From positions 61,148,600-61,212,599 of the forward strand of contig CM055100.1 of NCBI GenBank assembly GCA_029204225.1: a stretch of 64,000 bases of DNA, in the 5' to 3' direction. The DNA comes from Diphasiastrum complanatum (Eukaryota > Streptophyta > Lycopodiopsida > Lycopodiales > Lycopodiaceae). Made by a program: the position numbers and the translations under genes. Shown here piece after piece: positions 23,786 through 33,734 of the stretch. The notes beneath the pieces are model-generated. The model was not told the DNA's origin and did not search any database. It saw only the letters and a list, made by a program, of their open reading frames with translations. Position 1 is the first letter of the stretch; every line of letters starts with the position of its first letter.

Positions 23786-24376
23786 ATGTTCATATTTCAA
23801 CATCTTAATTCAGATCAGATAAAGTATTGAATAGTTAGCTCTCTCTCAAGCCTGCGAGCTTGAACACTCTTGAGCATTCTAGCTCAGTTCTTTAGAGTTG
23901 ATTAGAGATTGTTATTGCGCTTACTACTTATCAGTAGTTGCACTTGATTCAAACTTTTATTTAGTCGTTCAGAAATAGCTTAGAGTACGCGGCTTCAATT
24001 CGCAAACTTGTTGTACTCATTTACTTCTATTTCGTTTCATACTAAATCAATACTATCTTTTATTGCATTCAAGTTTGTCTCAGAATGTATGCGTTTCTAT
24101 AATTCTTCGCGACAGATTATTTGTCTGATAATTCAATGCTTAAATGTTTGGCTACGTAATCATTGTAGTACTGATGATTTCAAAGTTAGTTACTATATAT
24201 AAGATCGAACGTGATTTTTATCACTGTTGTTTTGTTCGAAATTAATAGGCGTAGTCATGCATGAAAAAAGATGAAGATAGTTTATTATGTTGCACACGAT
24301 AAGTTTTCTTTCTTGTCGTTCGAATTATTTTTATTCGATTCTCTTAGACCTATCTTTTACACACCTCTTTTCAACA

Positions 24377-25290
24377 TGGTATCAAAGCGTTGAGTTCGAA
24401 TCAATTTGTTTCGGTATCAAAGAATTGATTTCCAATTGTAGCGCAGCACGGTATCTCTCTTAACTTCATCAGACTAAAGGTCCAGATGGATTCTCAAAGT
24501 AAAGCCAGTCTTATTGCAGACAAGCTGAATGGATCCAATTATTATTTATGGAAATTTAAGATGAAGACCTTGCTAATTGCCAACGAGTTGTGGGATGTTG
24601 TTACAGGTATTGAAGTGAAACCTGAAGACAACACAGAAGACTCAAAATGGAAATTGAAGGATGGTAAAGCTTTCGGGCTTATTATCCTTAATATATCAAA
24701 TACTCAAATTGGCCACATAGCTGAAGCTAAGTTTGGGACATCCTGAGCTCACTATGTGATGTGAGAGACGTAACTATCAAGTTACATCTTCGAAGAAAAT
24801 TCTTCACACTCACGATGTCGAATAATGATTCTCTTCAAAATCATATTAGCCAGTTTAAGAATCTCTTGCAACAGATGGCCACTATCGGATCAATCATAGA
24901 CGATCAAAATGCAATTATGACATTGCTTTCAAGTCTGCCCTCTACATATGAGAACTGGCTAATGATCATCATGACACACTCAGATTCAACTCTTACCAGA
25001 GTTATCACTATGTTGCTGCAAGAAGATAATCGAAGAAGTCAAGACACTTCATCTACCTCTTTGTCTCATGCTCTATATGTCAAGAAGGGCTCAAAACAAG
25101 GGAAGCAGAAAAGCTCCAAGCAGTTTACATCAAATCAGAAACAAGCTCAAAGTCAAGAACAATCATCAAATCCACATTCATTGAAGAAGAAGATGTTTTG
25201 CAGGTATTGCAAGTGCAATAACCATGAGATCTAGGATTGTCAAATTCTCAAAGCGAAGAATGCAGCCAAGCAACCTGATCAACAAGCAAA
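24377..25290 (+). pseudogene. E3 primer site and copia gag, truncated
   Basis: The primer-binding site TGGTATCAAAGC is at 24377-24388. Gag begins at 24486 (MDSQSKASLIADKLNGSNYY). A frameshift near 24745 moves to the next frame (24761-25234), which carries the UBN2-type gag core (LLQQMATIGSIIDDQNAIM) and the first half of a zinc knuckle, FCRYCKCNNHEI, then a stop. Gag similarity ends near 25290, where minus-strand Penelope-like coding starts. Protease and everything downstream are missing. Confidence 0.75.
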
Positions 25291-25294
25291 TACA

Positions 25295-26100
25295 ACATTG
25301 GTAATCCATCTGAAAGAGTCTTTGTGGGCTTTAAAAGTGCAGAGAAGGTAAGGTAGAGAATTATTGCCTATGAAAATTTCAGGTAGAGCGTTCGTAGAAA
25401 TGTTCATTATATATGACAAGGTATCCTCCACAAGATTAGATTAATTGTTAGGAAAAGGAGTAAAATCCAGACTGTTAAGTCCTTTTATGGCCAAATTTCG
25501 TACAAAGAATTTACACATGAAACATGGATTATGTTGTGCATTAACGTATAGAGAGTTTGTAAGTCAAAGTAGCTCGTCCTTTGCAATCTTATTTTTGAAA
25601 AGAGATTCAGTATTTCCATGAAGCCATTTACCCTTTCTAATATGACTTAAAGCGATTCTTTTATAAAACGTAGCATGTTCCTTTTTTGTATTATTGTCTA
25701 AAGAATCATAAGAAAATAGGAAGTCCATAAGTTTAAACCATCCATCATAAAGCTCTAAAGCGACTTCGTTCACATTAGCTTGTCTTAAAGTTATATGATT
25801 TAGGCCTTTTCCTAACGATTTTCGTAGGAGAGAACTCTTAATAATCTTACAGCCTGTGCAAATGTCATGGCCAAATTCTTGGAAGATAAAGTTTTTGAAA
25901 CGGTTAAAAGAGTAACATTGACAAGGATGAATGTTATCTATATCAAAATGGCAAAACACATTATAAGAAAAATACCATTCACATTTAACACTTGGTAGAT
26001 AAGTCCAACCAAACGTAATATCATAAAAGAGTTCGTCAACACTACCAAAAATCCTGCGTAAAACGTGAGCGTAAAAATACTTCACATGGATAAACTCAAA
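25295..26100 (-). pseudogene. Penelope-like element reverse transcriptase, N-terminal part
   Basis: On the minus strand, 26085-25564 is a 173-aa open frame containing a CQC pair followed by KNFIFQEFGHDICTGCKII and LLRKSLGKGLNHI. This fits the CxC...GH.xTGxLxII...LRxLxxKG pattern I associate with Penelope-like ORFs of the Chlamys/Naiad type. After a stop, 25547-25465 reads NAQHNPCFMCKFFVRNLAIK, like the D-K-(A/G)..N...CK motif just before Penelope RT. Then 25368-25298 reads LPYLLCTFKAHKDSFRWITN, matching the early RT motif LPxLYxxxKxHKxxxxxRxI. The RT core beyond it (YADD box) is cut off at the junction with E3. Stops and truncation make it non-functional. Family is inferred from motifs alone. 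Confidence 0.6.
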
Positions 26101-26400
26101 TACTCTATTTAGGTAACATAAATGTAAAAAAAAATCTCCCTAAGTGGCTACTAGTGGAAAATTGGAGACGTCCGGTTGCTGAAACGCTGATTTGTCTTCT
26201 AACACTGTCTTCTTCATCCTGCACACCGATTAGGATATGTAAAAATTCAGTTTTTTGATTGGTAAGTCCTATTTGTTTCCATTGCTTTGTCCTTTCTTTG
26301 CTTTGTAATCTAAGATACGCTTTTTCTGCCCTGTTCCTGAACCGGAAATGACTGAGTTCGAATTATTCAAATTAAAAGAGCCCGTCCTTTTGTTTGAGTT

Positions 26401-26988
26401 CTAGAAGTACTTGTCTTGGAGGGTAGAAAAATTAAGATGTTTTAAGAGACATTCTATCTCTCGGATATTCTCGACATCTCCTAAAGGTGCAAGTAATTTG
26501 GCGGAGGAGTCCTTAGCAAGTTCAATAGAGGCATCAATTATGTATTGGCAGATAAACAGAAAAGTAATATGAGATTTTACCACATCTCTAGTAGGTTTAT
26601 TTAGCCACATAAAGAAGGCATTTATCTGATTCTGGAGGGAAGCACCAGGAAAAAACTTGGCAAGGTTATTCATAATGAACCAGATAGCATGATCGAAGCA
26701 AATGATGGAAGAATTGTTTTTACATTTTTCACCACATCTACATTTGAAAAAAGGTCTTTTACAGTTCCATATTCTGGGTTGGTGTAGGTTCATTCTATTG
26801 AAGCCAGTCTCAAAGTGTCCTCTGGTCCTGGCCCAAACTTGCTCAGAGGGGCAACGAGAGGGTTCAAACTTGTTCATGCGGATAATAGTATCAAAAGAAA
26901 CAGGGGTCTTGAGTGAAGGATTTTTGTGCAGAGCGGCCAATTTGTAGACTTGTATTTTTTTTTTTTCAAGTGATTCATCAGAATCCAA
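26401..26988 (-). CDS. unrecognised ORF upstream of the Penelope-like RT
   Basis: A 195-aa open frame that I do not recognise. It has a Cys-rich patch FFKCRCGEKCKNNSSIICF (about residues 85-103) that could bind metal, an acidic-basic N-terminus (MDSDESLEKKK) and a helical-looking C-terminal half. It is in the same frame as the RT-containing ORF 26085-25564, separated by about 300 bp with stops. It may be part of the same element's N-terminal region or an exon-like fragment. A clean 195-codon frame in AT-rich DNA is mild evidence of past coding. Confidence 0.3.
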   Translation of the reverse strand: MDSDESLEKKKIQVYKLAALHKNPSLKTPVSFDTIIRMNKFEPSRCPSEQVWARTRGHFETGFNRMNLHQPRIWNCKRPFFKCRCGEKCKNNSSIICFDHAIWFIMNNLAKFFPGASLQNQINAFFMWLNKPTRDVVKSHITFLFICQYIIDASIELAKDSSAKLLAPLGDVENIREIECLLKHLNFSTLQDKYF

Positions 26989-27032
26989 ATATCAATAGAT
27001 ATCGGTGCAAGAAAATTAACAGAAGGGAGACT

Positions 27033-27614
27033 TTAGAGCTTGTAATAAGTAAGAGTAGATTTAAACTCAATGATTCTAGCAAGAACAAAAGGGACTTGGC
27101 AGTCTTTGGATTGATAGAAATCAAAAGAGGAGTGGTCACCAATATCGCAAATTTCTTGAGAAAAGATCTCAAGATGAGAGGCACTGTCTTCATCAAGGTC
27201 TTCAATATAAACAAGCGGGTGAGGAGAGGTGGGAGCATCAGAAGCAGAAGGGGTAGTGACAGTAGGAGAAATACCATTTTCATTTTCTAAACACATAAAG
27301 ATTTTTCTGATGTGCGAATTGCAGAACTTTTCTTCCTCTTCAAACTTTTCAGCAAAATCATTAAGACAACTATAAAGATTTTCCACAAGGCCCAGCGGTT
27401 GTTTCTTCTTAACAAACTCAAGATAAATCTTTACCCAATCAATGGTCTCTAGCAAGTCAATCAAACAAAGAATCTTATCCTCAGGTCCAGCAGAAGCACA
27501 TGTAGCCCTATCAGTGTTAATAATAAATCTATGTAACTCAACGGCCTTCTCCATACAGCAAATAGTAGTCTGAACAAAAAGGTTAGGTGGAGGTAGGGGC
27601 TCCCCATAACCCAA
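27033..27614 (-). CDS. unrecognised ORF, possible 5' part of the Penelope-like element
   Basis: A 193-aa open frame, acidic toward the C-terminus, with a Ser/Thr/Pro-rich linker (SPTVTTPSASDAPTSP) and helical segments such as DLLETIDWVKIYLEFVKKKQ. No family recognised. It lies 45 bp upstream of ORF 26988-26401 in another frame. The frame continues open upstream of its first Met to about 27650, so the true start is uncertain. Confidence 0.28.
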   Translation of the reverse strand: MGYGEPLPPPNLFVQTTICCMEKAVELHRFIINTDRATCASAGPEDKILCLIDLLETIDWVKIYLEFVKKKQPLGLVENLYSCLNDFAEKFEEEEKFCNSHIRKIFMCLENENGISPTVTTPSASDAPTSPHPLVYIEDLDEDSASHLEIFSQEICDIGDHSSFDFYQSKDCQVPFVLARIIEFKSTLTYYKL

Positions 27615-27750
27615 AGCTCCAACTTCTTGAAACCATCATGTGGACTAAAACATACAAAAGGACCTTTGTGAAGATGTGTATTTATTAAACAACGAATATA
27701 CATCCGAATGAAGCAATATATATTCACATAAGAAGACAAGAGCTGGATAC

Positions 27751-28770
27751 ATTTATAATGAAGGGACCTGCCTATATTTTTTGCGACATACTAAATATCA
27801 CATATAAAGGACAAGTCCTCAGCAATGAAGCGACATCTACAACAACCCTTAAATAAAGACACTTACATGAAACGACTCGATCCGAATCGACAATTCTAAC
27901 TATAGTAATCTAAACTCAGGGTTAGATACATCTTTGCGGTATAATCTACATACGTGTCAGATATATATTGGTTAACCTTATTCAGTAAAGCGACACGCCT
28001 CTAATTTATAAAGACGTGATTGTTCGCTCTGAAGATGATAAAGAGAAGACACGATTCAGTCTTACTCACCAGGAGATATAGTTTATGTATTCGCTGAGAG
28101 ATAAAAGTTTATGTACTTGTGAGAGATCTTCTGAAGTACTCTAACAATCTTTCTTATATAAATCTATCTCTGGTCAGACAGTTGCATAAGCACATTACAA
28201 TCTATGCTGTGTATCCGTAAAAGTGTTCTAACGAACTGTCTTAAAACTAACTTATTCGTTCATTCGAATATTTGTTCGACACTCGAATACTTGTTCGATA
28301 CCCGAATAACGTTTATCATCAGAAGTCTATCTCAGTCATCGATAGAAAAGTATGTATACAACTGAATTGATAGTCCCTGTCTGAAGAATTGAGATAAGAT
28401 ATCTGTATTCTGAATATCTCCGAACATATGTTTCTAACATATTCGAAGATTATACAAGAGATTTAACTCTGAGGAGAACACTAGTTGTTGAGGACTACTG
28501 TTTAACTTTTGTTAATCCAAGAATAAGATTAACTTTGATCACTGATGAACGAATACATCGAAATCAATCCGAATTCTTGCCGACACCTTAATCAGATAGA
28601 GTGGAGTACCTTAAATCTTTCGATCCAGTGTTTTTCATTCGTAATAATGATCCTAAATACAGAAATTAGTTGGTTTTTACTCAGTTCGACTATATCACTT
28701 CATAAATAATGAAATGATTCTGCGTATAATGACACCCACGTTGTCCCCAAGTAAGGTTTCTCTTCAAATT
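27751..28770. other. no recognisable gene; small tandem repeat
   Basis: Non-coding AT-rich sequence with frequent CGA words. Two head-to-tail 19-bp units, TCGAATAYTTGTTCGAYAC, occupy 28264-28301, and each is nearly palindromic at its ends. TATATAAAT at about 28155-28163 looks like a TATA box but has no assigned transcript. Confidence 0.45.
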
Positions 28771-29150
28771 ATCTTGGACAACATGGATTTGCATAAGATA
28801 AACGGTTCTTACAAAAGGATTAGAATGGCACAGATCTGTCCTAATACCTTGTAAAAACCACCAATAAGATGAAGCCTATCCGATACAAGGTCTTATAAAA
28901 CTACGGGTTGGATATGGAGTTACGATAAACATGAGTTCACTCGTAACTACACTATTCAACCATGGCTTGTGCAAATTTATTACCCATTCAGTTGTCATAT
29001 CAGATTATGGTGAGATACGACTGGAAAGCATGGATATGCTCAGGAGTATGGACAATAGTGCGTGACGTTTCTTAAGTCACCAGGGTTAGAATAGCATGGA
29101 TTTGCTCTGACACCGGCACACATGTTCACACCATTTCTTTTAGCGATAAG
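28771..29150 (+). repeat. left arm of a large inverted repeat
   Basis: Matches the reverse complement of 31175-31540. Nearly identical blocks include GGAAAGCATGGATATGCTCA and GGAGTATGGACAATAGTGCG (29022-29062), and GGATTAGAATGGCAC (28817-28831). The centre of the arms (about 28860-29000) is diverged. Confidence 0.85.
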
Positions 29151-29777
29151 CAATATATAAGTCTAAAGCGAATGGTTTAATGTGCACACCTGTGCAAATG
29201 CTTATAGCTTTATGGTTCGAAACCGAACCTAATCGAAAACAAAAATAGTAGTAATATTTGATGCTACAAAGAGTGCAAGTTTTATTTGTTAGTGCTTAGA
29301 CACAATAGTATTCCCTTTAAAATAGCAAACATTCAAAAGTATGATAGCAAACAGGTTAAAGCATGAGGTATACATTATCATAATCAGAACGTGCGAGTGT
29401 CTGAGTTGTATCTTTTGTATAATAGCATGATACTACAATGGCTTCGTCTCTGGAGTATGTATGTAACCTTTCGTTACTTATGGAACAACCAAACATGCAT
29501 ATTGTCCTTTGAAGGATACTAAAGCCTATTGTATGTTGTAGTTATCAAACCCAACTGTCATCCTTTCATATCTATGATAAGGAGTTTGAATCCACACAAC
29601 CATTCATTCATAAGGTAAAATGTGCTTCATTGATGGTCATTAAGAAGCTTTTGTCTCAACCTACCATATGTGATGCATACCTATCATTATCATGCTTACA
29701 AAGTATGTGGAAGAAAGCACTGGTTCATTGTTGTATATCCATTTTTTGAGTATCTAACCCAAGATAAATCGTTGCAG

Positions 29778-29990
29778 GTCCATCGCTGAACAACAACTCA
29801 TATATCTTCAAAAAACTTCTACACAGTTGAGCATGCTTCATCACTGGTCCATCGCTGGACAGCGAATAGTATTTATAAAAAAGCGTCATACAAAAAATGT
29901 ATATGAATCCTCACTGGTCCATCGCTGGATACCATCATGTTTAGTACCCAGAAAGCTTGATACCATTCATATGTAGCAAAGAGATGAAAG
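29778..29990 (+). repeat. array 1 of the 14-nt hairpin motif, ~70-bp period
   Basis: GTCCATCGCTGGAC (variants GTCCATCGCTGAAC and GTCCATCGCTGGAT) occurs at 29778, 29847 and 29917, spaced 69 and 70 bp. The motif is a GTCCA/TGGAC stem with a TCGC loop. Sequence between motifs is poorly conserved. Confidence 0.85.
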
Positions 29991-30311
29991 CAATGATATG
30001 AAATGAGTAGAACCACATACCATAAAGTAGAAGCAGATGACTTCAAGCCAGGGAGGGTGCAATCTCTATCGTGAGCATATCTTCCAACCTTCTTCTCACC
30101 GTATAGTAGAAAAAACCCATTCGAGAACAGGTTATATATAGTGGTTTCGTAGGAAGTATCGTGGAAGCTCCCTTTCAGCTAAAATTGGTGGAAAAATATC
30201 TTTTGAAAAGTGTCATATATGGTTGGGTTGGCAACAAAGGCTAGGACCATCAAATCACATATGAATATTTATAGCTTGATCAAGGTGGTAACTTCTGATA
30301 AAGAAGAGTCC

Positions 30312-30313
<2 letters not shown>

Positions 30314-30345
<32 letters not shown>
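30314..30345. repeat. (GA)n microsatellite
   Basis: About 32 bp of GA, preceded by AGTCCATGAGAGAG; a similar lead-in (GGTCCATGAGAGAG) precedes the long GA tract at 32661. Confidence 0.95.
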
Positions 30346-30347
<2 letters not shown>

Positions 30348-30632
30348 CTTACGGTTGTGTCACCTTCCTTTATATAGATGTTACAATACATCTTGGTGCA
30401 TTGGGTGATCAATAATGCTCACCGTTAGATCGTATCCTTATAATGTGCACTGATCATAGCCATTCAAGAAAACCAAGTTTCCCACCAAAATTTAAAAAAA
30501 ACTTCTTAGAGGGTTCATATTACTAAGTTTAGCGAGGTAAGGCATTTATGTTGGTTTAGTACCATAAGGAAAAAATCATTTCATGATGCTTTGAAGAGCG
30601 AATAAAACGTAATGACCATATAGTAGAGTACA

Positions 30633-30657
30633 TGTGTGTGCGTGTGTGTGTGTGTGT

Positions 30658-30721
<64 letters not shown>
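30633..30721. repeat. compound (TG)n(AG)n microsatellite
   Basis: About 70 bp of TG followed by about 18 bp of AG. Confidence 0.95.
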
Positions 30722-31174
30722 TACAAAACTACACTTAGTTCTTCTTGACAAAGCAGGACTGAAATCTTTTAAAGCCTTTATTCATAATCCAACAAGGTAA
30801 AGTGTAGCCGAAAAGTAAAATACAGTACTGTAAAACACCATAAAGAATAACCACTTTTAAGACGTCCAGCTGATACCTGCCACCATCCCACAAAAAAAAA
30901 CGCTCAAGTAAGTTTAGTGAGGAAGACAGGTGTCATAGTTGAACGATAGTTGTTATTCATGTCCAAAAGAAGTTATACTACTTAACAGCTTCAAATAGCA
31001 TTTTAAGTCCTAGTCCAATCTTCCTAGACAAACAGAGTATTAGCGATAGGCCAAGACATTATATCATCGTATCAGGGCGAGTGCCATACTGATCAGCTTA
31101 TGGTCAATTGGTCCCTATCAGTTCGTTTTAAACATAGAGACGTACAAAAATTTTAACCGTTTAAAGTTTTACTT

Positions 31175-31540
31175 AGCCAAAAGACCTGGTGTGGACACGT
31201 GTGCAGGTATCAAAGCAAATCCATGCTATATAGACCCTAGTGACCCGTGAGGTATGTCACGCACTATTGTCCATACTCCTGAGCATATCCATGCTTTCCA
31301 ATCGTATCTCACCAAGAGTCTAGAGTAACACAAAGACGGGTTAAAGTTAAGTGCTTCCATGGTTGTTACATCTGAGTAATGTAACAACCATGGTACAGGG
31401 ACACTGTGTAGGAAAGATATGATTAGAAAAAGTAAGAGACTGCCAAAGTTTCTACTAGGTATTAGGGAAGATCCGTGCCATTCTAATCTTTATGTAGAAA
31501 CCATGCATCTTACTCATATCCATGTTGTCTAAGATCACAT
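31175..31540 (-). repeat. right arm of the large inverted repeat
   Basis: Reverse-complement partner of 28771-29150. It contains its own perfect hairpin at 31357-31393 that has no exact equivalent in the left arm. The arms are separated by about 2 kb. Confidence 0.85.
31357..31393. repeat. perfect 15-bp hairpin
   Basis: CCATGGTTGTTACAT (31357-31371) and its reverse complement (31379-31393) enclose a 7-nt loop CTGAGTA. Confidence 0.9.
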
Positions 31541-31918
31541 TGTTGGAGTCCTTACTGTGCATTTTTATGACAGGGTATCATCTTATGGTGTGTTAATTTG
31601 ATTCGATTACGGGTTTAATGTGGTCTAGTATTGTTTCTTTTTTTGAAAAAAGAAAGTAAAAGCACAAATGTGTAGAAGAGTGTTATTTCTTAAGGATGTG
31701 CAGAACTGAACATATCGTGCTTGCTGAAGCCATAAAGCGTTTACTTACTCTAGAAAGATATACCTGAATATTTGCATACATGGCTTCTTGAGAGGATGCC
31801 ATTGTTTCCTTTGCTTCGTGGTGACTCTTTCTCTTTGGGTCATAAAAAGCCAAAACAAGATTTAGTAGAAGAGTGATTTTAGAAACCATTAAGCAAAGGT
31901 AGAATAAGTTTGTGAGTT

Positions 31919-32220
31919 GTCCATCGCTGGACTATAAGCTACGAATACACATGATTGGTATGCTAAAATGCAAAGAGTTTCCATACATTTTTTTCATAGA
32001 AACATCCTTAGAGTCCATCGCTGGATTCCTAACATATTTTTTCATAAGAGATGCTTCAAAAAGTGAGATGGAAGGCCTGTTGTCCATCGCAGGACTCCTC
32101 ACGTGTGTTATACCAAAGATTACTCTTACAAAAGAGAGAGAGGATAGGTTGTCCATCGCTAGACAACCCATCATTTGTATCTTTCCAATCATCAAAAGGA
32201 TGCTATGAATTAAGTATACA
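31919..32220 (+). repeat. array 2 of the 14-nt hairpin motif, 69-bp period
   Basis: GTCCATCGCTGGAC and close variants occur at 31919, 32013, 32082 and 32151, spaced 94, 69 and 69 bp. On the minus strand the last three fall in one open frame (32237-31932) as AMDN, AMDN and AMDS every 23 codons. I do not claim this frame is expressed. Confidence 0.85.
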
Positions 32221-32658
32221 TCCAATGAGCAAATCATGCTACCTTATAGCACATAACGCTTACATAAAAGAGCTACAGTAATGGGTGAGAGAGATGAAGT
32301 AGATTACTTACTTTAAAGAGAACTTATGTAGTAAGGAGCAGGGCGCATTCACAGTTGATGGGATGTAGAGACTCCTTCACTCACTATACATAGTGAGGAA
32401 CATTTTTCTAAACTGTTTCTTATATAGTGGTAGATATGAGGTTTCCTGGAAGGTGAAACGGGTCTCATCTTTTAAAAGAAGAGGGAAAACAAAAATTTGA
32501 AATTTAAGTGAGAGAGGGAAATTACTTAGGCCCAAAGGCTTTTTTACTTTAGGACTAAGTATGTGGTTTTAGAACCTACGAGGTATTTAGAAGAAATGCT
32601 GTCATGTGTAGCGTATGTAATTTTTCGTGGCGAAGTAAGATAAAACGTGGAAGGGTCC

Positions 32659-32815
<157 letters not shown>

Positions 32816-32829
32816 ATCTCCATATCCAA

Positions 32830-33734
32830 ATTCTTCAGGTCCACTTACAACATAGAAACAATAAAACATAATAATCACTTTACTTTTATTTTTCTTATTT
32901 CTATATGTTTTTTTTCGTTTAAGTTCCAATCATCAATTTCAAACTCACTTTGAGTCATTGCTATAATATATATATTGATGTTTGTCTGACCCTTGTGAAT
33001 TCTCATTTCAATATAATTCACAAGGGTATCATCCATCATCCTTCTTACTTTTTCTATTAAGGCCTTGTCTATCACCCCATTGTGACATAATGGCAAGCTC
33101 AGAGGTTCTCATATCTTGTAAACAATGATTCATCAGTCTTGGTTTTCATTCAAAGCTTTTCATCTTACCCAGCAATGTTTTCTAGATGTCATGTCTTTTT
33201 ATGGCAGGAACAAATAATGATGGAGAATTTTCAATTTAAATGACTCCCTTTGTAGTAGCGAGATACTAATTTCAGGGTTATCTCATCATTATTCAAAGAT
33301 CTTCATTGGCATGTCATGTTTTCCTATTGTTACAAAATTTTTACCTTTGCAACTAATACCATGATATTCTCATTTATGACATCCATATAGGCTTTTAATC
33401 TTTCTTTTATATCATTCATATCTCATTTCATATAATGTCCCTTTATTATAATGTCTATTGGCCGGCCAGGCAAATTTATTTTGTATAATGCCATCATAGT
33501 TCTTAGAACTACTTTGAGTCTCTTATTTGACCCATAGGTTTTGGATTTACCCAAATAATCAATGGAGAAATTGGATTTATCTGAATAATTGATGTTAAAT
33601 CTACATCCATTCATCTATTTTATCATGTTTTTACACAGTCTGCAAAAGAACATGATAATATCTAACAGTCAGATTCAACAAATCAAAGATGTTAGTGAAA
33701 CTGTCAAACAGAGACAATCAGATACTCAAAGATA
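32830..33734. other. no recognisable gene
   Basis: AT-rich. The word TGTTTTTACACAGTCTGC at about 33626 resembles the left end of the E3 LTR, so the last 100 bp may be a stub of the E4 5' LTR. Confidence 0.45.

Larger units (their letters stand above)
23140..24376 (+). repeat. E3 5' LTR (left boundary approximate)
   Basis: The right end is fixed at 24376 by ...TTTTCAACA immediately before a primer-binding site. Candidate left ends are TGTTTTACAC at about 23143 or TGTTTTTACA at 23167; a similar word occurs at 33626 before E4. It contains an internal tandem repeat (23288-23483) and a TATA-like TATAAATAG at 23777-23785, a plausible promoter for E3. Confidence 0.6.

Noticed and set aside
28540-28575. 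Hammerhead ribozyme (CTGATGA...GAAA at about 28547), looked for because Penelope-like elements often carry one
   Set aside because: The intervening bases cannot form stem II and no stem I/III pairing was found. Other CTGATGA words in the region also lack the fold.
29778-32220. CRISPR-like array (short repeats at ~69-bp spacing)
   Set aside because: Only 3-4 motif copies per cluster, the 14-nt core is too short, spacing is not uniform at one end, no cas genes are present and the context is plant nuclear DNA.
31932-32237. A 101-aa protein with 23-residue repeats
   Set aside because: The frame follows from the 69-bp DNA period. The fourth motif is out of frame (94-bp spacing) and array 1 has stops in the matching frame.
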